A stretch of 64,000 bases of DNA from DGNJ01 sp002388905 (GTDB taxonomy: Bacteria > Pseudomonadota > Gammaproteobacteria > Pseudomonadales > Porticoccaceae): contig DAITSJ010000002.1 of assembly GCA_036843405.1 (NCBI GenBank), positions 124,001-188,000 on the forward strand, read 5' to 3'. The translations under genes were made by a program, and so were the position numbers. Position 1 is the stretch's first letter, and each line of letters starts with the position of its first letter. This document shows positions 35,925-43,865 of this stretch, piece after piece. The notes under the pieces were generated by a model, which saw only the letters and a list, made by a program, of their open reading frames with translations, searched no databases and was not told where the DNA came from.

Positions 35925-36911
35925 ATGACCGAACGCAAACGCACCATCGGCCTGGCTCTGGGCAGCGGCGCGGCCCGGGGGTGGGCGCATATTGGCGTAA
36001 TCCGGGAACTCGAGGCCCAGGGCATACGACCGACTATTGTCACCGGCTCGTCGGTGGGCGCGGTTATCGCCGCGGCCCTGGCATCGGGCCGGCTCGACGA
36101 ATTCGAGTCGTGGATCAGCGGCCTGGGGCGTTTCGACATTATTCGCCTGCTGGACGCCAGAATGAGCGGCGGCGGCCTGCTCAAGGGCGATATCCTGATG
36201 AAGGCCATCGAGAAAAAAATCGGCAACCCGCCTATCGGGGATCTGGACATATCCTTCGGCTGCGTCGCCACCGAACTGGGCTCCGGGCGGGAAATATGGT
36301 TGCGGGAGGGCCCGCTGCTCGAGGCTACCCGGGCTTCCATTTCCATGCCTGGGCTTTTCGCCCCCACGCGAGTCGAGCGGGACTACCTGCTGGACGGCGG
36401 GCTGGTGAACCCCGTGCCGGTATCGCTGGCGCGGGCCATGGGGGCGGATATCGTCATCGCCGTAAACCTCAATGGCGACCTCGTCGGCCAGCACTTCTGG
36501 GTCCATCCCGAACAGGCCAGCGAACAACGGGCCAGTGAAACCGGTCAGGCACCGGCAGCGTCTTCCGATCAAACTGCGCCCGTCGACCCTTCCTCCGTCT
36601 CCGCGTGGTTCGCCAGGCTCAAGAACGGACTCGGCGGCCACCTGGATTCCTACATTTCCTCCCTGAAGAGCGACGATAATCCCGACCCGGGGCTGTTCGA
36701 TGTGATTGTCGGCGCGATCGACATTATGCAGGACCGCATCACCCGCTCACGCATGGCCGGCGAGCCCCCGGATGTCCATATCACGCCCCGGGTCAGCCAT
36801 ATCGGCCTGATGGATTTCGACCGGGCCGACGAGTCCATTGCCGAAGGCCGCAAAGCCGCCCAGCGCCGGGCCGAAGACCTTGAGCGTGTCGCCGGGATGT
36901 TCAATGGCTGA
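35925..36911 (+). CDS. Patatin-like phospholipase (RssA-like)
   Basis: This protein of 328 residues has the patatin oxyanion loop GSGAARGWAHIG, the nucleophile serine in GSSVGA and the aspartate in DGGLVNPVPV, the Ser-Asp dyad of patatin lipases. The C-terminal half beyond residue about 190 includes a Ser/Pro/Ala-rich stretch, then a helical segment. RssA-like members are cytosolic or membrane-associated lipid hydrolases. There is no Shine-Dalgarno; a TATAAT just before the ATG suggests a leaderless transcript. It is convergent with the papain-like gene. Confidence 0.88.
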   Translation: MTERKRTIGLALGSGAARGWAHIGVIRELEAQGIRPTIVTGSSVGAVIAAALASGRLDEFESWISGLGRFDIIRLLDARMSGGGLLKGDILMKAIEKKIGNPPIGDLDISFGCVATELGSGREIWLREGPLLEATRASISMPGLFAPTRVERDYLLDGGLVNPVPVSLARAMGADIVIAVNLNGDLVGQHFWVHPEQASEQRASETGQAPAASSDQTAPVDPSSVSAWFARLKNGLGGHLDSYISSLKSDDNPDPGLFDVIVGAIDIMQDRITRSRMAGEPPDVHITPRVSHIGLMDFDRADESIAEGRKAAQRRAEDLERVAGMFNG

Positions 36912-36938
36912 GGGCGGGGAAACGCCCTGCCGATGTCC

Positions 36939-38927
36939 CTAACGGTTCTCTGCCCAGGTATTGCGGGCCATGGCCGCGGCGGCCGCCACCTCCTCGTCGG
37001 GCACGGTCGCCGGATGGCCCGGTTCCAGAGGGTCGTAGTGGAACAGGTAAAGCCGGGAGGCAAATTGCGCAGTGGGCAGCGAAGCCTCGCCGTAGCGTTC
37101 GCCGTGCCCCTCGGTGGAAACCACCACGTCATCGCCCCAGTCCTGACCGCTGTCATTGTTGGGATTGAAAAAATAAACCCGCATGACACCGTCCTGATCC
37201 AGCGCCAGGCGCAGGATGGTAATGGCGTGCCAGCCCACAAAACGGGCCGCGGAATCGGTTACGGCAATGCCCGCGGGCTGGGGATGGATCAGGGGCTGGT
37301 TACCATTGTAATAGGGATGATAACCGGCGTAGAAATAGCGCAGAAAGTCCTCGTAATCCGTGAGGGCGCCAGTGGCCACATCCACGGCGATGCGGAAACC
37401 CCGGCCCACCCACCAGCCGTGGAATTCGGGGTTGATCCAGCGGTGGGGGTCCTCCCCGCGATCGGCGCACAGGCGGCCCATTTCCATGTAGATGCGATCC
37501 AGGTGGGGCACCAGCACCAGCGACAGGGGATCCACATCGAAAAGGCCGAAGGCGGCGAGCCCGGCGCCCGCCGTCTTTGAGGATACCGGCTGCCCCTCGA
37601 AGTGCATGACGATCTCGTCGTCCCGTGCCGCCCAGGCCACCATCTGCAGCAGGTAGTCGGGGTCGCTGTAGGACCACATGGACAGGGCCCGCGCCGACTG
37701 GCAGGTGGGATTGTTGCCCTGACCCACACCCAGGGGCTGGCCCAGGGTATTGATGACCCCGGCGAGCAGGAACACGCTGGCCGGTTGCGCCGTCCCAAAC
37801 GTCTGGGCAAGGGCGGCTTCGGTGGCCGGCGACAGGGGCAGGGCGATCTGGCGCCACAGTGCCGGGGCCACCGGCGGCTGGTAGAGTATGCCCCGCTCCA
37901 GAAGCATCGCCAGTCCGTAAATGGCCTGGGCCGTCTCGGCAAAAACCGCGTTTTCGATCAGCGACTGAATCAGCGACTGGTAGCAGTACATGACCTCCCG
38001 GCCGGTACTGCTAAGGCCCAGGGCCGCGGCCACCAGATCGCTGCGACTTTCGATGACACGGCGCAGGAAAACCGCGTGGTAGGCCGACACCAGGCCGGTG
38101 TCGTGCATGGCCCGGGCGAAGCCCATAGCCTCCTGCTGCAGGGCCGCCTCATCCAGCACTGCCAGCCGCTCGGCATAGACGTCGAGGCCCGGATCTTCCC
38201 GGCAACCCTGGGTGGGCCCGAACAGGGCGCTGACCAGCCGGTCGCCGCCGCGCCCGCCGCCGGAAATTTCCGGGTTGGCCATGCACAGGGCAATCTGGGT
38301 GATCATGGTCTTGGCGGCATCCACCTGGATGGGGCGCTGGGAAAGGGTGCGCCACACCTCTTCGATAACCTGGTCGAGGATATTCTCGAAACCGATATGG
38401 TCGACAAGATAGTGGTAGACCGTGTTGACCAGTTCGGTCAGCTGGGGATCCCGTCCCCGTTCCGCCTCGCCACCGACGGCATCGAAGAGAATATTCAGGT
38501 TGAGGGCCAGTACCTGGGCGACAAAATGCCGGGCATGCTCGGCGGTGAGGCCGGCGTGGTAATAGTCGCCGTTGGCCACCGCCAGGAAACGGAGCAGGCT
38601 CAACGACTCCATGACCACCGTCTGGCGATCACCGTGGCGCAGGTGATTGGCGGCCAGCAGAGGCTGGAGGATCTCCGGCGTCGACCAGTCGGATCCGGTA
38701 AAGATACCGCTACGCTCCAGATCACCGATACGGTCATAGACCATGGGCACGGTAGCCGGGGACAACAGCAAGCGCCGCGCCGGGTCCAGGACCCGGCCGG
38801 TCATCTTGCCCTTGGCGAAGGGCCGGGTCTCTTTGAGTTTGCTAACCCCGTCGTCAAGCTGCTGGACGAGCCGTTGATTGAAATCGGTTTCCTGCACAGC
38901 CGGCCTCGGCTCTACCATGCCGGGCAC
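36939..38927 (-). CDS. Large protein with papain-type Cys/His/Asn residues, paired with an ATP-grasp ligase
   Basis: This 662-residue protein is not one I recognise as a named family. Its C-terminal 260 residues have a thiol-peptidase pattern: Q403 exactly six residues before C409 in QGNNPTCQSA, then H567 in GWHAITIL followed by a hydrophobic strand, and N588 in YFFNPNN, where related papain-fold peptidases have FFDPN. The first 400 residues are helical and have no clear domain. There is no signal peptide, so it acts in the cytosol. A GTG at 38927 with a distant GGAG or an ATG at 38918 may be the start. The ATP-grasp gene lies 42 bases upstream. Peptidase activity is inferred. Confidence 0.7.
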   Translation of the reverse strand: MPGMVEPRPAVQETDFNQRLVQQLDDGVSKLKETRPFAKGKMTGRVLDPARRLLLSPATVPMVYDRIGDLERSGIFTGSDWSTPEILQPLLAANHLRHGDRQTVVMESLSLLRFLAVANGDYYHAGLTAEHARHFVAQVLALNLNILFDAVGGEAERGRDPQLTELVNTVYHYLVDHIGFENILDQVIEEVWRTLSQRPIQVDAAKTMITQIALCMANPEISGGGRGGDRLVSALFGPTQGCREDPGLDVYAERLAVLDEAALQQEAMGFARAMHDTGLVSAYHAVFLRRVIESRSDLVAAALGLSSTGREVMYCYQSLIQSLIENAVFAETAQAIYGLAMLLERGILYQPPVAPALWRQIALPLSPATEAALAQTFGTAQPASVFLLAGVINTLGQPLGVGQGNNPTCQSARALSMWSYSDPDYLLQMVAWAARDDEIVMHFEGQPVSSKTAGAGLAAFGLFDVDPLSLVLVPHLDRIYMEMGRLCADRGEDPHRWINPEFHGWWVGRGFRIAVDVATGALTDYEDFLRYFYAGYHPYYNGNQPLIHPQPAGIAVTDSAARFVGWHAITILRLALDQDGVMRVYFFNPNNDSGQDWGDDVVVSTEGHGERYGEASLPTAQFASRLYLFHYDPLEPGHPATVPDEEVAAAAAMARNTWAENR

Positions 38928-38969
38928 CGAAAATCAGTACTCCGGCTGCAAGTCGTCACTGCGTGCGAA

Positions 38970-40229
38970 TCACACATAAAAATCGAGTTCTTCCTGGTGT
39001 TTTAGCAAGTCTCTCATTTTATGGGGATCATCGCCAAAGAAATAGACCAGCCCCCAGTGGGTGCCAAAGGCCGTGCGCTTGGTCACTTTATGTTCCACAG
39101 GCTCCTGCAGCTCGTGGAAGTCGAAGTACGGGTGCTGCTCGGTCTCCTCGGGAATTCTCAGCTCGCTGATAACCCGGCGGCGGGGGTAAACGCCGAAACA
39201 ACCGGCATAGCCTTTCGCACCTTCCACCGGAACCGGGAAGAACGCCTCGATTTCCTCCTCCGTGGTTTTCGGGTCGAAGGCCAGTACCATGCCCTGATAG
39301 GCGTTAAAGCCATAGGCCCGCTCCATCAGCTCGAAGGCATTGAACCCGGGGGGACGGTAGGCCACCTCGCCGAAGTACATTTCACCGTCGCTGGTGACGA
39401 AGTATTCGGGATGGATAAAGCCGAAGTCGATATCGAAGGTTTTTATCAGCTTCTCGATCTGTTTGGTGATAGCCTCGCGCCAGCTCTCAAGCTCGGGCGT
39501 GGCGGGCACGAACACCGAGTAGCCCAGGGTCACGTACTCGGAGATGTTGAGGAAGCGGATCTTGCCATTGTGAATCCAGGCCTCGACGGCGAACTCCCAG
39601 CCGTCCAGGTGACTTTCCAACAGGGCGGGAAATTCCTGGTCGGGAATGTTGGCCACGTCCTCCGGCGTACGAATCACCCTGTGGCCCAGGCACCCGGCCT
39701 TGTCGAAGGCCTTCATGTGGATGGGGTCGTTGGGATCCCCCTCCAGTTTGAGGAGCGTCTGGTTGACCCGCTTGAGGAAGCGGATGACGTCGTCCCGATC
39801 ATGGGCTTCCTCGAAGATACCCACCCTGATACCGCCGAGTTGAGCCCGGCGCTTCATCAGGGCCTTGTCCCGGAACAGCAATGCCTGGCCGTAAAGCCTG
39901 GGCTGATCCAGCAACACGGAATTGATGGCACCGGCCCATTCCACGGTCTCCTCGTACAGGGGAATCGCCACGTTGACACCTTCGTCTTTCAGGGTCTGGG
40001 CGATTTCCATGGACCGGTCGTTCAACCGCTCGAAATTCCAGGGGATAAAGGGAATATCGTTTTCCCGGGCAAAGTCCTCCGCCCAATAGGGCGCGACAAT
40101 GACATAGGGACGGTCAAAACGATCAATGGCATCCATGGCATTGAGACTCCATCCCAGGATAGCGACAAAGCCCTTTTCCGGGTTTTTGTTGCGGTTGCTC
40201 TTGTGGTCTCGCAGTCGCTCGGTGGTCAT
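38970..40229 (-). CDS. ATP-grasp superfamily ligase
   Basis: This protein of 419 residues has an N-terminal Rossmann-like preATP-grasp part (VAILGWSLNAMDAI), a DKALMKRR helix (121-128), K173 in MKAFDKAG, the ESHLDGWEFAVEAW strand pair and the magnesium motif GEVAYRPPG (287-295) with E288 and R292. ATP-grasp enzymes join a carboxylate to an amine through an acyl phosphate. The family member is not one I can name; it is not purine or glutathione synthesis by pattern. A GAGGAG precedes the ATG. Its partner is the papain-like gene downstream. Confidence 0.88.
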   Translation of the reverse strand: MTTERLRDHKSNRNKNPEKGFVAILGWSLNAMDAIDRFDRPYVIVAPYWAEDFARENDIPFIPWNFERLNDRSMEIAQTLKDEGVNVAIPLYEETVEWAGAINSVLLDQPRLYGQALLFRDKALMKRRAQLGGIRVGIFEEAHDRDDVIRFLKRVNQTLLKLEGDPNDPIHMKAFDKAGCLGHRVIRTPEDVANIPDQEFPALLESHLDGWEFAVEAWIHNGKIRFLNISEYVTLGYSVFVPATPELESWREAITKQIEKLIKTFDIDFGFIHPEYFVTSDGEMYFGEVAYRPPGFNAFELMERAYGFNAYQGMVLAFDPKTTEEEIEAFFPVPVEGAKGYAGCFGVYPRRRVISELRIPEETEQHPYFDFHELQEPVEHKVTKRTAFGTHWGLVYFFGDDPHKMRDLLKHQEELDFYV

Positions 40230-40397
40230 AACACTCCTCAGTCCGATTAAGTTGACAGTCTCAAGTGTAGACGCCCTGACCGATCTCTGCAGCGGCAGTG
40301 GAGGTCGTCGCTGGCTTCATAACCCGGCACTCCGCCGTCTATACTGCCTTTTCAGGAACTTTTTTCTGATAAAACCCGAACACTGGAAGGCAAGCAC

Positions 40398-40706
40398 GTG
40401 CAGACCTGCAGATTTTCAATCGGCCAGATCGTCCAGCACAAAAAATTCGGCTATCGGGGCGTGGTGGCGGATGTGGATCCGGTATTCTCCGGCACCGATG
40501 AATGGTACGAGATCATGGCCAGGAGCCGCCCGCCCCGGAATGCGCCCTGGTATACCGTCCTGGTGGACGGTCGCGACCATGTCACCTATGTGGCCGAGCG
40601 ACATCTGGCGGAAGATACCACCGGCGAACAGATTGAACACCCGGCCCTTGGTCGTTTCTTTGACCGGTTTGACGGCCAGGGTTACCGGACCAGACGCTCG
40701 AATTGA
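40398..40706 (+). CDS. hspQ: Heat-shock protein HspQ
   Basis: This 102-residue protein matches HspQ (YccV): FSIGQIVQHKKFGYRGVV at the N-terminus, then PWYTVLVDG and HVTYVAERHL. HspQ is a specificity-enhancing factor and substrate of Lon that also binds hemimethylated DNA. It starts at a GTG with GGAAGG upstream. It is divergent from the ATP-grasp gene, and a TATACT at 40340-40345 is a candidate -10. It converges with the ferritin-like gene. Confidence 0.93.
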   Translation: MQTCRFSIGQIVQHKKFGYRGVVADVDPVFSGTDEWYEIMARSRPPRNAPWYTVLVDGRDHVTYVAERHLAEDTTGEQIEHPALGRFFDRFDGQGYRTRRSN

Positions 40707-40715
40707 TCACGGTGA

Positions 40716-41177
40716 CTACATTTCCAGGATGGCGATGGTGGCGCGGGTGAAGTTTTGTCGCTCGGCGGTTTCCAGTTGCAGGATATCCCCCAACAGTTCG
40801 CGGGCTTCGGCCGAGGCCGTCTCCCGCCGGGCTTCCTCGACAAGATCCACCAGATAATGATGGACCGCCTGCCCCAGAGCGCTGAGATCGTCCACCGTCA
40901 ATTGATCCCTGCCGGGGGCCAGGTTCCCGAGAAACGCCTCCGGTGGCTCTTCCAGCGTATATTGGAGGTAAGTGCCCAGCGCACCGGCCCCGGCGCGCTC
41001 CGTGAAGGCCCTGAGCATCCTCGCCATGTGTCGGTCGTGGTCGATCATGCTTTCCAGAAGCAACTGACCCCGCCCGTCGACCTGGCGCCGGGCCAGGTCG
41101 CCGTAGAGTTCGGCCGCCCGGGTATGGACCTCGATGGCATTTTCCAGGACGTCTTTCAGGGTTTCAAAGGTTTTCAT
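40716..41177 (-). CDS. Ferritin-like helical protein, unknown function
   Basis: This protein of 153 residues is predicted to be all helical, with two pairs of helices. Acidic and histidine residues that could bind iron appear in LLLESMIDHDRHMARML and in GDILQLETAERQNF. This resembles ferritin-like four-helix bundles, but the exact ExxH spacing is not certain. A good AAGGA precedes the ATG. It is convergent with hspQ, nine bases apart. A role in metal or stress handling is inference. Confidence 0.65.
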   Translation of the reverse strand: MKTFETLKDVLENAIEVHTRAAELYGDLARRQVDGRGQLLLESMIDHDRHMARMLRAFTERAGAGALGTYLQYTLEEPPEAFLGNLAPGRDQLTVDDLSALGQAVHHYLVDLVEEARRETASAEARELLGDILQLETAERQNFTRATIAILEM

Positions 41178-41389
41178 CGATCGATCCTTCTCCTGCTTGA
41201 ACGCGGACCGCTGGACAAGCCCGGCTAATCCGGGCCCTGGTCCGACAAGAAGGCGATCTTACTGGAATTTTTGGGGCTTGGCACCAGCGCCGGGGTTTTG
41301 CCTGGCCCCTTGCCGGACCCGGGTCCGGCCATATCGACTATACTCGGGGGCATCGAAAACCATCCCGATAATAGACAGGAGAGCTGACA

Positions 41390-41851
41390 ATGAGACAGTC
41401 TATTTATGCCAGTTTTATCGTCCTGGTTTCCCTGCTACTGACCGCCTGCAATCCCGACAGCAATCCGACGGCATCGGAGGAAACGGCGACGACTTCCCAG
41501 CCCCAGGCTGCCCAGAGCTGCCCCAATTGCGGCACGGTGGCGGCCATCACGCCGGTGACCGTTGAGGGAGAAAGTTCCGGAGCCGGCGCCGTTATCGGCG
41601 CCGTGGTGGGCGGCCTGCTTGGCAATCAGGTGGGCGGCGGCTCCGGCCGCGACGCCGCCACCGCCGTCGGCGCCATCGGCGGGGCCGTGGCCGGCAAGGA
41701 GATCGAGGAGCGGAAAAACGCCCGGACTTACTACGAGGTTGCGGTCAATCTGGACAATGGCGGCCGCGAAACCGTCAATGTCGCGAGCCCCCGGGGAATC
41801 AGCGTGGGCACGGAAGTGGAGATTGTCGGCAACGATTTGCGGGTCCGCTGA
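41390..41851 (+). CDS. Glycine-zipper lipoprotein
   Basis: This protein of 153 residues has a lipoprotein signal peptide with the lipobox LLLTAC, then a low-complexity spacer and a glycine-zipper (AVIGAVVGGLLGNQVGGGSG followed by further G-rich repeats), the 17 kDa surface-antigen/SlyB type. Such proteins sit in the outer membrane and are often controlled by envelope stress. An AGGAG lies eight bases before the ATG. A TATACT-like box near 41,340 is a candidate promoter. It starts the envelope block of the window. Confidence 0.85.
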   Translation: MRQSIYASFIVLVSLLLTACNPDSNPTASEETATTSQPQAAQSCPNCGTVAAITPVTVEGESSGAGAVIGAVVGGLLGNQVGGGSGRDAATAVGAIGGAVAGKEIEERKNARTYYEVAVNLDNGGRETVNVASPRGISVGTEVEIVGNDLRVR

Positions 41852-42040
41852 ACCGGGAGCGATGATCAGTAGCGATCCCCGGCGGGCGGCCCCTGGCCGG
41901 GGCCGGACCAACAAGCATCATAGCAGGGCGGGCCTGACCCGGGCCCGCACTGCCTTGTCCGCACCTATCCAACGTTTTCGCGCCGGCTGCAACGGGAGTC
42001 GGGTCGGCTATCGGCCCGGTTAGTGCCGTTGCCCCGGCGA

Positions 42041-42373
42041 TTAATGCCAGTGACAGCGGTTTTGCATGGCCAGGCCCGGCGGACAGCTTTTATCATTGCG
42101 TCCGGCTTTCCGGAAACGGCGGTGGCCGCGCCGCTCCCGGTCGCGGCCATCGTCCGTAACCGCCGCGGCACCCAGGGCTCCCCCGGCAGCCCCGCCGATA
42201 ATGGCGCCTTCGCGACCTCCCACCTCATTGCCTATCGCTGCGCCCAGGGCTCCCCCCAATGCCCCGCCCAGGGGCGCATCGATAGTGTCGTCACCGGCCT
42301 GGGACAAACCGGCATGCAGAGTAAGCAGGGCGACGATGAACAATGGCCGAAGGATTTCTAAACGATAATTCAT
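42041..42373 (-). CDS. Glycine-zipper envelope protein
   Basis: This protein of 110 residues has a signal peptide (FIVALLTLHAGLSQA), then a glycine-zipper (LGGALGGALGAAIGNEVGG and GAIIGGAAGGALGAAAV) and a basic C-terminus with three cysteine/histidine residues near the end. It is smaller than the lipoprotein at 41390 and has no lipobox. A GGGAGG precedes the ATG at 42373. A rho-independent terminator lies 20-50 bases upstream, so expression probably needs read-through or its own promoter. Confidence 0.75.
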   Translation of the reverse strand: MNYRLEILRPLFIVALLTLHAGLSQAGDDTIDAPLGGALGGALGAAIGNEVGGREGAIIGGAAGGALGAAAVTDDGRDRERRGHRRFRKAGRNDKSCPPGLAMQNRCHWH

Positions 42374-42393
42374 GGCGGACCTCCCTCTTTGAT

Positions 42394-42423
42394 AAAAAAA
42401 AAGCACGCGGGCAAGCCGCGTGC
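42394..42423 (-). terminator. Rho-independent terminator downstream of the PA2779-type gene
   Basis: Read leftward, an 8-base perfect stem (GCACGCGG / CCGCGTGC with a 5-base loop) at 42403-42423 is followed by nine T residues. It ends the BON/PA2779 operon, and sits before the glycine-zipper gene. Confidence 0.85.
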
Positions 42424-42468
42424 AAAGCCTCCTGGGGTCGGGGCTGGAAATCGTTCCGGTTCCTCTAA

Positions 42469-42852
42469 TCAGACCCGGGGGAAAATATCGGTAATGCCGG
42501 TCAGGTCCAGCAAAATCAGGATCACCAGGACAATGGCTATGGTACCCAGGGCATCACCACCGGCAGGTAACTCCCCGACCTGGCCATAGAGGTTGTCTAC
42601 CTCCCGATCCGACAGGCTGTCCACCCGGTCGACAGCCCGCGCCGGGTCCACGCCCATGGCAACCAGCTGTCTCTTGACATCGGTCCGGGACACCAGGGTC
42701 TTGAGTTCATCGCGTTTTTGCTCGCTGACCACGTCCCCAGCCACCTGCTGAGTCTCGATCAGGGCGGCATTGGCGCGAAGCTGAACGCCTCCACCAATAA
42801 ATGCGAACACAAGGCAATAGACAAGAAATTGTTTTGCGTGTGCGGTCATCAT
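42469..42852 (-). CDS. PA2779 family protein (copy 1)
   Basis: This protein of 127 residues has an N-terminal hydrophobic signal or anchor, an N-terminal soluble helix pair (RDELKTLVSRTDVKRQLVAMGVDP in part) and a C-terminal membrane helix (IAIVLVILILLDLTG) followed by the family's TDIFPxV end. Function is unknown. It sits 43 bases after the BON protein gene and 45 bases before the terminator. The copy at 48221-48604 is about half identical. An AGGAGAG precedes the start. Confidence 0.85.
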   Translation of the reverse strand: MMTAHAKQFLVYCLVFAFIGGGVQLRANAALIETQQVAGDVVSEQKRDELKTLVSRTDVKRQLVAMGVDPARAVDRVDSLSDREVDNLYGQVGELPAGGDALGTIAIVLVILILLDLTGITDIFPRV

Positions 42853-42895
42853 GTAGTCTCTCCTTCTTTGTTGATGTCAATTTCGCCGGCCGGTT

Positions 42896-43567
42896 CTACC
42901 CCGCCCCCGGCAGTGAAGGAGCGTCCTCCTGAGGTCCATCGTCCTCCACAACTTCAATCTCGTTGACCACCTCCACGACGTTTTCCGTATTGGCGGCCAG
43001 CCGCCTGGCCAGTTCCTTTTGCGCCTCGGACGTCACTTTTCCCATGAGTGTGACCCGTCCGTTGCGCGTATCCACATTCAGGTCCATACCCTTCAGATGG
43101 TCATTGATAAAATAGCCGGATTTGATCCGGGCCGTGACCGTGGCATCCCGGACAACCTGACCGAAAGTCCGTTCGCCGGCCGCCTTCGTTTCCCCGCCGC
43201 CCGGTTCATCCCGGGACCATTCGCCCGCTACCACTTTTATCCGGTTGTCCACCGTCTCGATGCCGTCCATACCCTGGGCGATAGCCTCCGCCAGTTCCGC
43301 ATCGATGCCTTCGCTCACCTGGCCCCTGAGCACCACCTGGTTACCCCGGACATCGGCGTCCAGCCGGAAATTGTTCAAATGGGGACTGAGCAGATAAGCG
43401 GCTTCCAGCCTGCCTTCACGCCAGCCATCGCGGAAGGTCTTGCCCTGATCCTCGTTCGGCGTTTCAGCGGTAGCGGCGAGTGCGACAACCAGCCCGCAAG
43501 CCGCTATCCCGGCCCGGAGTCCGGAGACCCCCAGTCGCCTGTTTGCCTGTATCGTCATCATTTTCAT
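42896..43567 (-). CDS. Double BON-domain envelope protein
   Basis: This protein of 223 residues has a signal peptide (GIAACGLVVALAATAET) and two BON domains, the first around YLLSPHLNNFRLDADVRGNQ and the second around ARIKSGYFINDHLKGMDL. BON proteins bind phospholipids and include OsmY and DolP. The second domain ends in an acidic tail. GGAGG stands seven bases before the ATG at 43567; an earlier in-frame start lacks one. A sigma-54-type promoter lies 71-87 bases upstream and the glrR regulator lies just beyond. Confidence 0.9.
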   Translation of the reverse strand: MKMMTIQANRRLGVSGLRAGIAACGLVVALAATAETPNEDQGKTFRDGWREGRLEAAYLLSPHLNNFRLDADVRGNQVVLRGQVSEGIDAELAEAIAQGMDGIETVDNRIKVVAGEWSRDEPGGGETKAAGERTFGQVVRDATVTARIKSGYFINDHLKGMDLNVDTRNGRVTLMGKVTSEAQKELARRLAANTENVVEVVNEIEVVEDDGPQEDAPSLPGAG

Positions 43568-43637
43568 CGCCAGACCTCCTTCCCTTCCGCGAATCGCCGG
43601 CCCGACGGCCGACAATGCGACTTTTACATTCCTGGCA

Positions 43638-43654
43638 GTCAACTTCCGTGCCAA
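43638..43654 (-). promoter_or_regulatory. Putative sigma-54 (-24/-12) promoter for the BON operon
   Basis: Read leftward, TTGGCACG, a four-base spacer, then TTGAC stand at the -24/-12 spacing of sigma-54 promoters (consensus TGGCACG-N4-TTGCW). The -24 element is perfect and the -12 element has one mismatch (GA instead of GC). The start point would be about 60 bases before the BON ATG. Confidence 0.65.
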
Positions 43655-43739
43655 TCAAAAAAATAAACCCCAGAATCAATAAGATGGCTGGCCGGATTGC
43701 AGATAGGCATGGATAAGCGGGACCTGCGAGACGGCTTCT

Positions 43740-43822
43740 GTCGCCTATAGGCAACGCCTAAACGGACAATTTTTGAAGATATGGCTCGGATGGCGGGATC
43801 ACCCCCGTCGCCGATAGGCAAC
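43740..43822. promoter_or_regulatory. Paired palindromes, candidate GlrR enhancer sites
   Basis: GTCGCCTATAGGCAAC (43740-43755) and GTCGCCGATAGGCAAC (43807-43822) match at 15 of 16 positions and are near-palindromic; their centres are 67 bases apart. A degenerate relative with GATAGGCA lies at 43702-43709. They stand about 110-190 bases upstream of the expected start point, the usual position for sigma-54 activator sites. Recognition by the adjacent GlrR is inference. Confidence 0.65.
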
Positions 43823-43865
43823 AGTCGCCATTCCTGGCGGGCAGAAGCCCCTTACTGGGAAAGGA

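Noticed and set aside
41260..41310. TTGGCAC near 41,280 as a sigma-54 -24 element for the glycine-zipper lipoprotein
   Set aside because: There is no TTGC/A at the required -12 spacing.
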